Of a stretch of DNA of 13,688 bases, positions 1 to 6,992 are shown one piece after another. The stretch comes from an uncultured Moraxella sp. GTDB taxonomy: Bacteria; Pseudomonadota; Gammaproteobacteria; Pseudomonadales; Moraxellaceae. The notes below the pieces were generated by a model that was given only the letters and a program-made list of their open reading frames with translations, was not told where the DNA came from and ran no database searches. The translations under genes and the position numbers were made by a program. The stretch is taken from positions 1 to 13,688 of the forward strand of contig CALAPG010000295.1 of the NCBI GenBank assembly GCA_937889485.1. The letters are read 5' to 3'. Within the stretch, counting starts at the first letter, position 1, and each line of letters starts with the position of its first letter.

Positions 1-74
1 TTAACCCCCAAACCCATGAAAATTGGTTGGTGCTGATTTTTTGTCGTGTGCAGAGAAAAAATGGTAAAAATAAA

Positions 75-99
75 CCCATCAAGTGGGGAACTTGATGGG
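75..99. terminator. 10-bp hairpin, possible terminator
   Basis: CCCATCAAGT (75-84) pairs perfectly with ACTTGATGGG (90-99) around a five-base loop. On the minus strand the hairpin is followed at once by a U-rich run (TTTATTTTTA), which looks like an intrinsic terminator. On the plus strand the U-rich stretch begins only about 15 bases later. No gene that would need a minus-strand terminator here is visible, since ndk has its own at 377-410. It may be a structural element instead. Confidence 0.4.
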
Positions 100-160
100 G
101 GTGGGTAAGGCAGGTTTTTATTTATTTTTATTGTTACTTTCTTCTTCTTTGTGGGTCTTT

Positions 161-208
161 GCTTAACTTGTTGTTAAGCCATTGCTGATATAGACAATGG
201 CTTTTTTT
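161..208 (+). terminator. Overlapping hairpin pair ending in a terminator
   Basis: AAGCCATTG (176-184) pairs with CAATGGCTT (195-203) and is followed by seven T (202-208), a classical plus-strand intrinsic terminator. A second hairpin just before it, GCTTAAC (161-167) with GTTAAGC (173-179), shares bases 176-179 with the terminator stem, so the two cannot both form completely. The simplest reading is termination of a plus-strand transcript entering from the left of the window. Confidence 0.6.
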
Positions 209-301
209 AACGCCTTATGCAACGTTAATGGCTACATTTTATACGAATTATTCGGCAAGTGTATGAGCTCTTTGTTATGAAATGTTATTTTAGGTTGCAT
301 A

Positions 302-360
302 ATATGGTGATACGTAATTTGCCACGCCAAAGGCGCTAGCTGTGACGTATAACCCCATAT
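302..360. repeat. Large interrupted palindrome
   Basis: ATATGG (302-307) pairs with CCATAT (355-360), then ATACGT (310-315) pairs with ACGTAT (345-350). Near the centre CGCC (325-328) pairs with GGCG (332-335) around AAA. The arms are collinear, so a single-stranded copy would fold into one long, bulged hairpin. Just outside, TTATGCAAC (215-223) is inverted as GTTGCATAA (294-302). No coding function is seen. It could be a REP-like or miniature element or a structured RNA, but no recognised family is matched. Confidence 0.4.
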
Positions 361-376
361 ATATCAAGTCATGCAT

Positions 377-410
377 AAAAAAAACGGCGAATTGAGCGCC
401 GTTTTTTTAT
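377..410 (-). terminator. ndk terminator, bidirectional in form
   Basis: AACGGCG (383-389) pairs with CGCCGTT (397-403) around a seven-base loop, flanked by a run of eight A on the left and a run of seven T on the right. Read on the minus strand the stem is followed by eight U, about 20 bases after the ndk stop codon. The symmetric A and T runs let it work in both directions. Confidence 0.85.
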
Positions 411-425
411 GTCGATATGTTGCTA

Positions 426-857
426 TTAGCGCGTGCGTGGGCAAACTTCGTTATCGTTAAAGAAGTAGCTGATTTCGCGGGCGGCAGATGTGGTTGAATC
501 TGAACCATGTACCGCATTTTCGTCAATGCTGGTTGCAAAATCACGGCGAATGGTGCCTTCTGCCGCGTCTTTTGGGTTGGTGGCACCCATGATTTCACGG
601 TGGTTAGCAACGGCGTTTTCACCTTCTAATACTGATACAACGACAGGACCTGAGGTCATGAACGATACCAAGTCATTGTAGAATGGGCGCTCTTTGTGTT
701 CTGCGTAAAAACCGCCTGCTGTTTCGTTGTCTAGGTGTAGCATTTTTGCTGCAACTACTTTTAGACCTGCTTTTTCAAAACGGCTGTAGATGTCGCCAAT
801 GTGATTGCCCGCTACTGCGTCAGGTTTGATGATTGATAAGGTACGTTCAACTGCCAT
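426..857 (-). CDS. ndk: Nucleoside diphosphate kinase
   Basis: This enzyme transfers the gamma-phosphate of a nucleoside triphosphate to nucleoside diphosphates through a phospho-histidine, balancing cytoplasmic NTP and dNTP pools. The 143-residue product is the usual family length. It opens with the typical [12 protein letters not shown] segment (residues 4-15) and carries the active-site motif NAVHGSDS, with the catalytic histidine at 117. GATNPKDA (91-98) and GTIRRDF (101-107), which help form the nucleotide site, are also present. The ATG at 857 is preceded by AAAGGAA at good spacing. It stands alone, with a terminator directly downstream and about 470 gene-free bases upstream. A TATAAT-like minus-strand box lies at 988-993 but lacks a matching -35. 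The identification is secure. Confidence 0.97.
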   Translation of the reverse strand: MAVERTLSIIKPDAVAGNHIGDIYSRFEKAGLKVVAAKMLHLDNETAGGFYAEHKERPFYNDLVSFMTSGPVVVSVLEGENAVANHREIMGATNPKDAAEGTIRRDFATSIDENAVHGSDSTTSAAREISYFFNDNEVCPRTR

Positions 858-1327
858 GATAAATTCCTTTCATAAAAAAGTGAATGATTAACTTACCCTT
901 AACTTAAGAGTGTGCTCAACACGGGCGATTATCGCCATTGTTACTGAGCCATACCCTGTAACCAAGCTAGAGTTGCCTTCGCTGTTTATTATAATGATAT
1001 TATGGCTAAAAACTAGCTTAATTGTTGATTAATGCGCTTAATTTATGGATTTTTTATCATAAACGGTTGGCTTAAATGGTGTGCTAATGTCAAGATAGGA
1101 TGACGCTGTGGGTGCTTCACTTGTCTTTCAATGCGCATGTTGGGTGGTTATGATGGCTGCCGCTAGTAAGGCTAGGACTAGAGAAGTTGGGGTTGCCTTG
1201 TTAGTTTTAACCAATTTTATGCATTTTGACATTGCAAAATAATTTTTTTACGGTATTATAATCAACCTAGTTTTGACAATTTTTGTCCCCACGTTAGCTG
1301 GTGGCTGCGTTGTAAAAACAGTTTTTA
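858..1327. other. Gene-free region between ndk and tRNA-Ile2
   Basis: No plausible open reading frame is seen on either strand. It must carry the minus-strand ndk promoter and the plus-strand tRNA promoter. A possible ndk -10 (TATAAT, minus strand) lies at 988-993, but no good -35 lies at the right distance. GGCGAT-T-ATCGCC (924-936) is a compact inverted repeat 67-79 bases upstream of the ndk start codon that could be an operator. Both assignments are tentative. Confidence 0.5.
1226..1262 (+). promoter_or_regulatory. Candidate promoter of the CAU tRNA
   Basis: TTGCAA (1232-1237) followed after 16 bases by TATTAT (1254-1259), or after 19 bases by the perfect TATAAT (1257-1262), is the best pairing upstream of the tRNA. 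A perfect TTGACA at 1226-1231 is too far from either box (22-25 bases). Another TTGACA at 1273-1278 has no good -10 behind it. Transcription would begin near 1269, giving a leader of about 60 bases. Confidence 0.35.
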
Positions 1328-1404
1328 GGGCCTATAGCTCAGTTGGTTAGAGCAGAGGACTCATAATCCTTTGGTCCACAGTTCAAGTCTGTGTGGGCCC
1401 ACCA
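1328..1404 (+). tRNA. tRNA-Ile2 (CAU, lysidine-modified), CCA encoded
   Basis: A complete 77-base cloverleaf folds from the sequence: a 7-bp acceptor stem, D stem GCTC/GAGC, anticodon stem GAGGA/TCCTT and T stem CACAG/CTGTG, with the 3' CCA encoded at 1402-1404. The anticodon CAU is at 1362-1364 in the loop CTCATAA. CAU is shared by initiator Met, elongator Met and Ile2. The acceptor stem has C4-G69 and C5-G68, known TilS recognition features in E. coli tRNA-Ile2, and the variable and T-loop sequence (TGGTC, TTCAAGT) resembles Ile2 rather than elongator Met. It should therefore read AUA after lysidine modification. Automatic tools often label it Met. Confidence 0.8.
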
Positions 1405-1412
1405 TATTTAAG

Positions 1413-1439
1413 ACGCCTTCTATATTGAAGGCGTTTTTT
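1413..1439 (+). terminator. Terminator after tRNA-Ile2
   Basis: ACGCCTTC (1413-1420) pairs with GAAGGCGT (1427-1434) around TATATT, followed by T1434-T1439. It lies nine bases after the tRNA and 26 bases before the convergent export operon's last stop codon. On the minus strand the stem is followed by CTTAAATAT, so it may weakly stop the operon transcript too. Confidence 0.8.
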
Positions 1440-1464
1440 ATGCTTCACGATTATTTATAGATAA

Positions 1465-2931
1465 CTACCAACCCCCGCCTAGGCTGTTGTATAAGGCTAT
1501 CAAGTTGAGGGCTTGCGCCAGTTCATTTTGTATCAATAATTGCTGATACTCTTGGGTGGTGAGGCGCGCTTTTGGCAGCGTATCAAAGGTTTGACGCCCA
1601 TAATCATACAATTTTTTGGCGTGCTGGGTTTGTTGTTTTGCTTGTGCTACGGCGTTGCTAAGCTCTGTATGCTGACGGCGTAACGCACTACCTAGCTGGG
1701 CGCTATTGTCTACTTCAGCAAGCGCTGTGACTAAGGTTTTGTCGTAGTCTGCCATTGCCGCCTGCATACGCGCATCTGCTGCGTCAATATTGTATTGAAT
1801 ACGTCCGTTGGTAAATAGCGGCAAGGTGACAGAGGCGTTGATCAGCCCTGCGGTGATGCCACTACTATCTAAGCCATTGTTGCCAATTGTAATGCCACCA
1901 TTGAGTGCCCCAAAGTTGATACCAAACCGTGGGTAACGGTCTGCCATGGCGCTGCCTGTTTGCGCGGCTAGCGCGTTGACTTGCGCTTGTCGAGCGCGTA
2001 TATCTGGGCGATTGGTCAATAAATCACTGGGATAAAATCCGCTGGGTGCACTTGGCAGTTTGGCAAATATGTTGCTATTGCTAGCCGCTAGTTGAAATTG
2101 TTGTGGGCTTTTGCCACTAAGCACGGCGATTTGACGCACATAACTTTGGCGCTCAGCGTCTAGGCTTGCTTTTTTGGCTTTGATACCGTTTAGCTTAATG
2201 TCAATGTCATCCACGTCATAGCGTGTGGCTTGCCCCATATCAAACCGCGCTTTGGCATAGCGCCGCAAATCATTCAGTGCTATTTGGGTTTGCTGTAGTA
2301 CCTGCGCTTCTTGCTCTTTACTACGTGCTTGAAAATACGCTTGGGCAATTTTGGCAGCCACCAGCATTTGTGCACCATGGATTTTTTCTTGGCTAGCCAA
2401 ATAAGCATAGCCTGCGGCATCGGCATCGCTTTGTTTTTTTCCAAAAAAATCGGGCTCCCAGCTTGCCATTACCCCCAGTTGATAGACATGCCCATCTACA
2501 TCAAACGCGGTGCCACCAAGCTCGCTACCCAATGTTCTTAATGGTTGGCGCACCCCATTTGGTAGTGGGTTATCCACTTGACTGTTGATCGCTGTCACAT
2601 TGCCTGATGCGCCCACCATGATGCCTTTATTGGCATTGGCAAGCCCTGCAATAGCGGCCGCCTCTGCCACCCGCGCTTTGGCTTCTTTTATGTCAAAGGA
2701 CTGCGATAGACCCTCATCAATGAGCGTACTCAGCGTGGTGTCATGAAAATTTTGCCACCATACACGAATATTGCTTTGTTGACCTACAGGCAAAATTTGG
2801 TCAAACGTTGACGGCATTGTCACTTGTGAGGGCGCTTTGACTGTGCTAGTTTGGCAGCCGCTTAGCGATGTCGTCAGCACACTTGAGCCGACCCAGAGTG
2901 GTAATAATACCCAATAAAAACGTGGTTGCAT
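1465..2931 (-). CDS. Outer-membrane efflux lipoprotein, NodT/OprM type
   Basis: This is the predicted trimeric outer-membrane duct of the adjacent exporter, carrying substrate across the periplasm and outer membrane. The 488-residue product starts with a lipoprotein signal peptide: a hydrophobic stretch at about residues 5-22, then the lipobox LSGC with Cys26 as lipidation site. Gln at +2 is compatible with outer-membrane sorting. The rest has two long alpha-helical repeats typical of OEP/TolC-family proteins, including the segment ARFDMGQATRYDVDD. I chose the ATG at 2931 because AAGGAA lies at good spacing before it. An upstream in-frame ATG at 2958 would give 497 residues but has no ribosome binding site and would put extra residues before the signal. 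It is the last gene of the operon, 50 bases after the YhhJ-type permease. The family is certain; the substrate is unknown. Confidence 0.92.
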   Translation of the reverse strand: MQPRFYWVLLPLWVGSSVLTTSLSGCQTSTVKAPSQVTMPSTFDQILPVGQQSNIRVWWQNFHDTTLSTLIDEGLSQSFDIKEAKARVAEAAAIAGLANANKGIMVGASGNVTAINSQVDNPLPNGVRQPLRTLGSELGGTAFDVDGHVYQLGVMASWEPDFFGKKQSDADAAGYAYLASQEKIHGAQMLVAAKIAQAYFQARSKEQEAQVLQQTQIALNDLRRYAKARFDMGQATRYDVDDIDIKLNGIKAKKASLDAERQSYVRQIAVLSGKSPQQFQLAASNSNIFAKLPSAPSGFYPSDLLTNRPDIRARQAQVNALAAQTGSAMADRYPRFGINFGALNGGITIGNNGLDSSGITAGLINASVTLPLFTNGRIQYNIDAADARMQAAMADYDKTLVTALAEVDNSAQLGSALRRQHTELSNAVAQAKQQTQHAKKLYDYGRQTFDTLPKARLTTQEYQQLLIQNELAQALNLIALYNSLGGGW

Positions 2932-2981
2932 CAAAAATTCCTTAACTATAAATAGCATGATCGGTTTTTGGCATAGGTTTT

Positions 2982-4112
2982 TTAGCCTTGTTTATCCAGC
3001 ATACTGCGAAAATGGCTGAGCGCGATGCCCATAAAGATTGTACCTATCACACTCATTTTGACCAAATACTGCCAAACTAGCGTGATATCCGCATTGCGAA
3101 ATAGCACCGCATGACTAAACAGTGCATATTGGGTAACGGGAGAAAACTGTGAAATTTGCTGCACCCACGTGGGCATACTTTCAAACGGTGCATCCCCGCC
3201 TGATATCAACCGCAGTACCACATAGATAGGCAACGTCAATAGCCCAAACTGTGGCAAGGTGGGCGCTAATGTAGCAAGCAGCACTCCCATGGCAGCCGCC
3301 GAAAATAAAAAAATAGCCGTTCCCAGCATATAAAGTGCAATTGAGCCATTAATTTGTACCCCAAGCCAACCCTGCACCACAAAAATAAGCGACAAATACA
3401 TACTCACCGCAATCACCACGCCATTACTTAGAATTTTTGACAGCGCAATTTGATTGGCAGACACGGGCATCACCAATAGATGCTCAATAGTGCCACGCTC
3501 TTTTTCTCGAATAATTGCCGCACCTACCAACAATACCGCCAACAAAAACGTAAAACCGACAATATTGGTAATGGCAAAAAACCATTGACTACTGGTATTG
3601 GGATTGAACCACACACTGGTCTGCACCTTGACAGGTAACTGACTTAAAGGGTTATCTTGCTTGAGGTAGCGATAACTTTCTTGGTTAAAAATCTCCTCAA
3701 TATACACCATGCCCACCCCCGCTTGCGACACAGCGGTAGCATCAGCAGACAGTTGAATAGTGGGGTGCTTGCCATCGCGCACATCTTGCTCAAAATGCTC
3801 GGGAAACTCAATAGCAAAAATATACTGACCCTTATCAAGACCATGGTTGAGCGTGGCAGTATCGTCAATATACACAGGCGGCTGAAAGCTTGGCGGCTGC
3901 AACGTTGACACCAAGTAACGGCTCATCGCCGATTGGTCATGGTCAACCACCGCCACGGTGGCATTATTGACCTCGGTAGTGATACCCGTGGCAATAATAT
4001 AAATTGCCCCCGAAAACAAAAACCCGATAATAAAAATAATCATCTTGTCACTAAACAGGCTTTGCAGCTCTTTTTGGCATAGCGTCAAGACATTTTTTAT
4101 CCATTGCCACAT
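2982..4112 (-). CDS. ABC-2 type permease, YhhJ-like
   Basis: This is the second membrane half of the exporter. The 376-residue protein has one transmembrane helix near the N-terminus (about 24-43), a periplasmic region (about 44-178), and about five C-terminal helices (roughly 180-201, 226-250, 259-283, 285-305 and 345-365). The cytoplasmic motif REKERGTIEHLLVMP (202-216) and SGGDAPFESMP (304-314) are typical of the ABC-2/YhhJ family. AVVDHDQSAMSRYLV (54-68) parallels AVLDHDQSQESRELV in the membrane half of the RbbA-like partner, so the two permease parts look paralogous and should pair. Its start lies three bases after the partner's stop codon and its ribosome binding site (AGGAGAAA) lies inside the partner's 3' end, which suggests translational coupling. 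Confidence 0.92.
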   Translation of the reverse strand: MWQWIKNVLTLCQKELQSLFSDKMIIFIIGFLFSGAIYIIATGITTEVNNATVAVVDHDQSAMSRYLVSTLQPPSFQPPVYIDDTATLNHGLDKGQYIFAIEFPEHFEQDVRDGKHPTIQLSADATAVSQAGVGMVYIEEIFNQESYRYLKQDNPLSQLPVKVQTSVWFNPNTSSQWFFAITNIVGFTFLLAVLLVGAAIIREKERGTIEHLLVMPVSANQIALSKILSNGVVIAVSMYLSLIFVVQGWLGVQINGSIALYMLGTAIFLFSAAAMGVLLATLAPTLPQFGLLTLPIYVVLRLISGGDAPFESMPTWVQQISQFSPVTQYALFSHAVLFRNADITLVWQYLVKMSVIGTIFMGIALSHFRSMLDKQG

Positions 4113-4115
4113 TCG

Positions 4116-6980
4116 CTATTTCTCCTGTTTTTGTAAAATCACACTTGCCAAAGTCACATACACCACCCCAAAGCCCACAATAATCACATAATTAAGCATA
4201 AAATCACTGATATGCAGCCCCTTAGTAAATGCGCCCAAACTGATATATTGAAAATACGTGGCAGGAAAACTCATGCCCACCGTGTGACTAAAACCCGTAA
4301 TAGAAGAAAGCGGATATAAAAATCCAGAAAAATTGAGCGCAGGTATCATAGAGGTCACAGCAGTGGCAAAAACTGCCGCCACTTGGGTACGCATCATTGA
4401 AGAAATAAATAGCCCGTAGCTGGTCGTGGTACATACCAAAATAAATGCCCCAAGACTTAGCCCAATAAAAGAACCCGTCACTGGCACACCAATCACCACA
4501 ATGGCTATCCATACCAGCAATAAATAACTGATAAAAGCGGTGACAATATACGGAATTTGCTTGCCCAATAAATACTGTAGCGTTGAGGCAGGTGACGTGT
4601 ACAAATTGGTAATAGAACCTAATTCTTTTTCACGCACCACGCCAAGCGCGGTCATCATAGCAGGAATCAAGATAAGCCCCAGCATAATCGTGCCAGGAAT
4701 AATGGCATAAATACTAGCAAACCCTTGGTTATACAAAAAACGCGGCTCAATCAACATAACTGGGCGAGTGTCCAACGGTAGTCCCGTTTGGTGAATTTTT
4801 TGCTTGGCATAACCCAATAGTATCCCTTTGACAAACCCTTGGGTATTGTCCGCCACAAAAGGGGCACTACCATCAATATAAAACATGATTTCTGGATGGC
4901 GCTGGCTTTTCATATCCGCGGCAAAGTGCGCAGGTATCTCCAACACCACTTTGGCTTGCCCACTGGTAAGGCGCGCGTTGATTTGCGCCGTCGATTGCAG
5001 CGGCTCTACACCCGAAAAATACGGTGAGCCATCAAAATACTGCACCAACTCACGGCTTTCTTGGGACTGGTCGTGGTCTAACACTGCCATATTAAGATGG
5101 TTGATATCAAATGATACCGCGTACGCCACCGTGACCATCATCACAATCGGACCTAACAGCGCAAAAGACAGCCGTATTTTATCACGGCGCAGCTCTTTGC
5201 CCTCTCGGTGGGCAAACGCCAGTAGCAGCAATAACCATGCCCAAAACCCTGTTGCTTGATTAGGCTTACTTGGCTTGGCAGGCGCCACGGGTGGCTCAGT
5301 GATTAAGGGCTGGCTATCCGCGCTTGGGCTCACCGCTTTGGCATCCTCTGACACCGCTACCAAATACGCAATAAAAGCCGCTTCTAAGGTTGCGGCATTT
5401 TTTTGGGCTTGTAGCGTTCGCGGCTTGCCCACTGCCAACACATTGCCTTGGTGCATCAGCGAAATACGGTCGCAGCGTAGCGCCTCACTCATAAAATGGG
5501 TAGATACAAAAATCGTGATACGCTGCTCGCGTGATAGCGCCACCAGTTTTTTCCAAAACATATCACGCGCGGCAGGGTCAACCCCCGAAGTCGGTTCATC
5601 AAGTATCAATACTTGCGGTTGGTGCAAGCAAGCCGCCGCAAGCTGTAATCGTTGGCGTATCCCTAACGGCAAATCTTTGGGTAACGCGTCTGCTTCTTTT
5701 TGCAAATCAAACGTGATTAGGCTTTGCTCAATATAGCGGACTTGCTCATGCTTGGGAATACGATATAGCTTGGCGTGTAGTTGCAGATTGCCGCGCACGC
5801 TCAGCTCTTCATACAACGAAAACGCTTGCGACATATAACCCACTTTTAGCCGATTTTCGATACTACCTGCGGTAATAGGCTCACCCAACAAACTTGCCGT
5901 GCCTGCGCTTGCATCAAGCAGTCCAGTGAGCATCTTCATGGTAGTAGACTTGCCACAGCCATTGGAGCCCAAAAAACCAAAAATCTCCCCTTGAGCAATG
6001 CTAAAACTAACTTGATTGACCGCCACAAAATCACCAAAACGTTTGGTCAATCCCTGTGCTTCAATGGCGGGCGGCATGGTCAAATCGGGCACAAATTCAG
6101 GAACACTAAACTGACTGTCGCCTTTTTTGTCTATCGGTAAAATGTTGTTATAAGCTTCCTCTAAGTTTAACTGTCCTTGCTGGTCGTAAAGCTGGCTGGC
6201 GTACCTAGCCACCATCTGCTTGGTGGTGGTATGTACCAGTACCTCGCCATCGTTCATGACAATGGTGTATTCAAACTGCGCCGCCTCATCAATATAGGCA
6301 GTGGATACCATCACCGTCATATGCGGGTTTTCAAGGCGTAGCGCCGCTAGCAATTTCCAAAACTGCTGGCGTGACAACGGATCCACCCCCGTGGTTGGCT
6401 CATCAAGAATCAAAAAATCAGGGTCATGCACCAGCGCACAGCATAAACTAAGTTTTTGTTTCATCCCCCCTGAGAGTTTGCCAGCAGGACGGTCTTTAAA
6501 CTTTAACAAATCAGTCGCCGCCAATAGTCGCTCAATACGGGCTTGGCGTGCAGTTTTGGCAAGACTAAACAGTCTGGCGTGAAAATCGATGTTTTCTAGT
6601 ACCGATAGCGTTGGATAAAGATTGTGCCCCAATCCTTGTGGCATAAAGGCAATCTTATGCAATAAATAATTACGCTCGCGTCTGTTGTTGATCGCTTTGC
6701 CCAATACTTGAATGTCGCCCGTCTGTAACTTTTTCATCCCTGCAAGCAGGCTCATCAAAGTAGACTTGCCCACCCCATCGGGTCCCACAAGCCCAATGGT
6801 GCTACCCCGTGGCAAGGTGAGATTGATGGATTTGAGTGCAAGCGTGTTTGGGTCATAGCGATGGCTTACCGCCGTTATCACCACCGCTGCCTCTGTATCG
6901 GCTAACGTGGTGGCATTGGGCAAAGTAGCGCTCGAGATAGCAGCCTGTTGGCTATCGGGTACTGGGTGCTGGGACATCAT
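4116..6980 (-). CDS. RbbA/YhiH-type fused ATPase-ATPase-permease
   Basis: One 954-residue chain contains two ABC ATPase domains and an ABC-2 permease. ATPase 1 (about 32-260) has Walker A GPDGVGKST (66-74), signature LSGG (169-172) and Walker B LILDEP (190-195), but has VSTAY (Ala228) where the H-loop histidine belongs. ATPase 2 (about 305-530) has Walker A GSNGCGKST (338-346), Walker B (458-463) and VSTHF with His495, but a degenerate signature, LPLG (437-440). A Pro-rich linker (about 548-578) precedes the membrane part. That part has a helix at about 606-624, a periplasmic region, the motif REKELGSI (783-790) and five further helices. The ATG at 6980 follows AAGGA by five bases; a TTG one codon upstream is unlikely. 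Layout and length match E. coli RbbA (about 911 residues). RbbA has been reported to bind ribosomes, but here transport is the better supported role. Confidence 0.93.
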   Translation of the reverse strand: MMSQHPVPDSQQAAISSATLPNATTLADTEAAVVITAVSHRYDPNTLALKSINLTLPRGSTIGLVGPDGVGKSTLMSLLAGMKKLQTGDIQVLGKAINNRRERNYLLHKIAFMPQGLGHNLYPTLSVLENIDFHARLFSLAKTARQARIERLLAATDLLKFKDRPAGKLSGGMKQKLSLCCALVHDPDFLILDEPTTGVDPLSRQQFWKLLAALRLENPHMTVMVSTAYIDEAAQFEYTIVMNDGEVLVHTTTKQMVARYASQLYDQQGQLNLEEAYNNILPIDKKGDSQFSVPEFVPDLTMPPAIEAQGLTKRFGDFVAVNQVSFSIAQGEIFGFLGSNGCGKSTTMKMLTGLLDASAGTASLLGEPITAGSIENRLKVGYMSQAFSLYEELSVRGNLQLHAKLYRIPKHEQVRYIEQSLITFDLQKEADALPKDLPLGIRQRLQLAAACLHQPQVLILDEPTSGVDPAARDMFWKKLVALSREQRITIFVSTHFMSEALRCDRISLMHQGNVLAVGKPRTLQAQKNAATLEAAFIAYLVAVSEDAKAVSPSADSQPLITEPPVAPAKPSKPNQATGFWAWLLLLLAFAHREGKELRRDKIRLSFALLGPIVMMVTVAYAVSFDINHLNMAVLDHDQSQESRELVQYFDGSPYFSGVEPLQSTAQINARLTSGQAKVVLEIPAHFAADMKSQRHPEIMFYIDGSAPFVADNTQGFVKGILLGYAKQKIHQTGLPLDTRPVMLIEPRFLYNQGFASIYAIIPGTIMLGLILIPAMMTALGVVREKELGSITNLYTSPASTLQYLLGKQIPYIVTAFISYLLLVWIAIVVIGVPVTGSFIGLSLGAFILVCTTTSYGLFISSMMRTQVAAVFATAVTSMIPALNFSGFLYPLSSITGFSHTVGMSFPATYFQYISLGAFTKGLHISDFMLNYVIIVGFGVVYVTLASVILQKQEK

Positions 6981-6992
6981 CAAAATCCTTGT

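Larger units (their letters stand above)
1..375. other. Gene-free, hairpin-rich left edge
   Basis: No convincing coding frame is visible on either strand. A minus-strand frame touching the left edge is opened only by a stop about 90 bases inside and gives a short low-complexity peptide, so it was discarded. The stretch holds several inverted repeats, listed separately: 75-99, 161-179, 176-203, 215-223 with 294-302, and 302-360. In related bacteria rlmN often follows ndk. It is not present in these 375 bases, so ndk is probably monocistronic here. The plus-oriented terminator at 176-208 suggests that a plus-strand gene ends just left of the window, but this cannot be seen. Confidence 0.6.

Noticed and set aside
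1..90. Minus-strand frame ending at the left edge
   Set aside because: It opens just after a stop codon near 90, is under 30 residues, low in complexity, and runs through a perfect hairpin.
490..681. Plus-strand frame opposite ndk
   Set aside because: It is antisense to a conserved enzyme, has no recognisable motif and no ribosome binding site.
1273..1299. Promoter built on the perfect TTGACA at 1273
   Set aside because: The best -10 (TTAGCT) matches only three bases and is 15 bases away. TTGCAA with TATTAT/TATAAT upstream is better.
2932..2958. Longer start for the outer-membrane lipoprotein (497 residues)
   Set aside because: No ribosome binding site precedes the ATG at 2958, while AAGGAA lies correctly before the ATG at 2931 and gives a normal lipoprotein signal peptide.
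4839..5736. Plus-strand open frames inside the RbbA-like gene
   Set aside because: They lie opposite a gene with clear conserved motifs, match no recognised family and lack good ribosome binding sites. They are frame shadows.
4116..6980. Primary annotation as a ribosome-associated ATPase
   Set aside because: The membrane domain and the flanking adaptor, permease and outer-membrane genes support transport. The ribosome link comes from E. coli literature and nothing in this sequence shows it.
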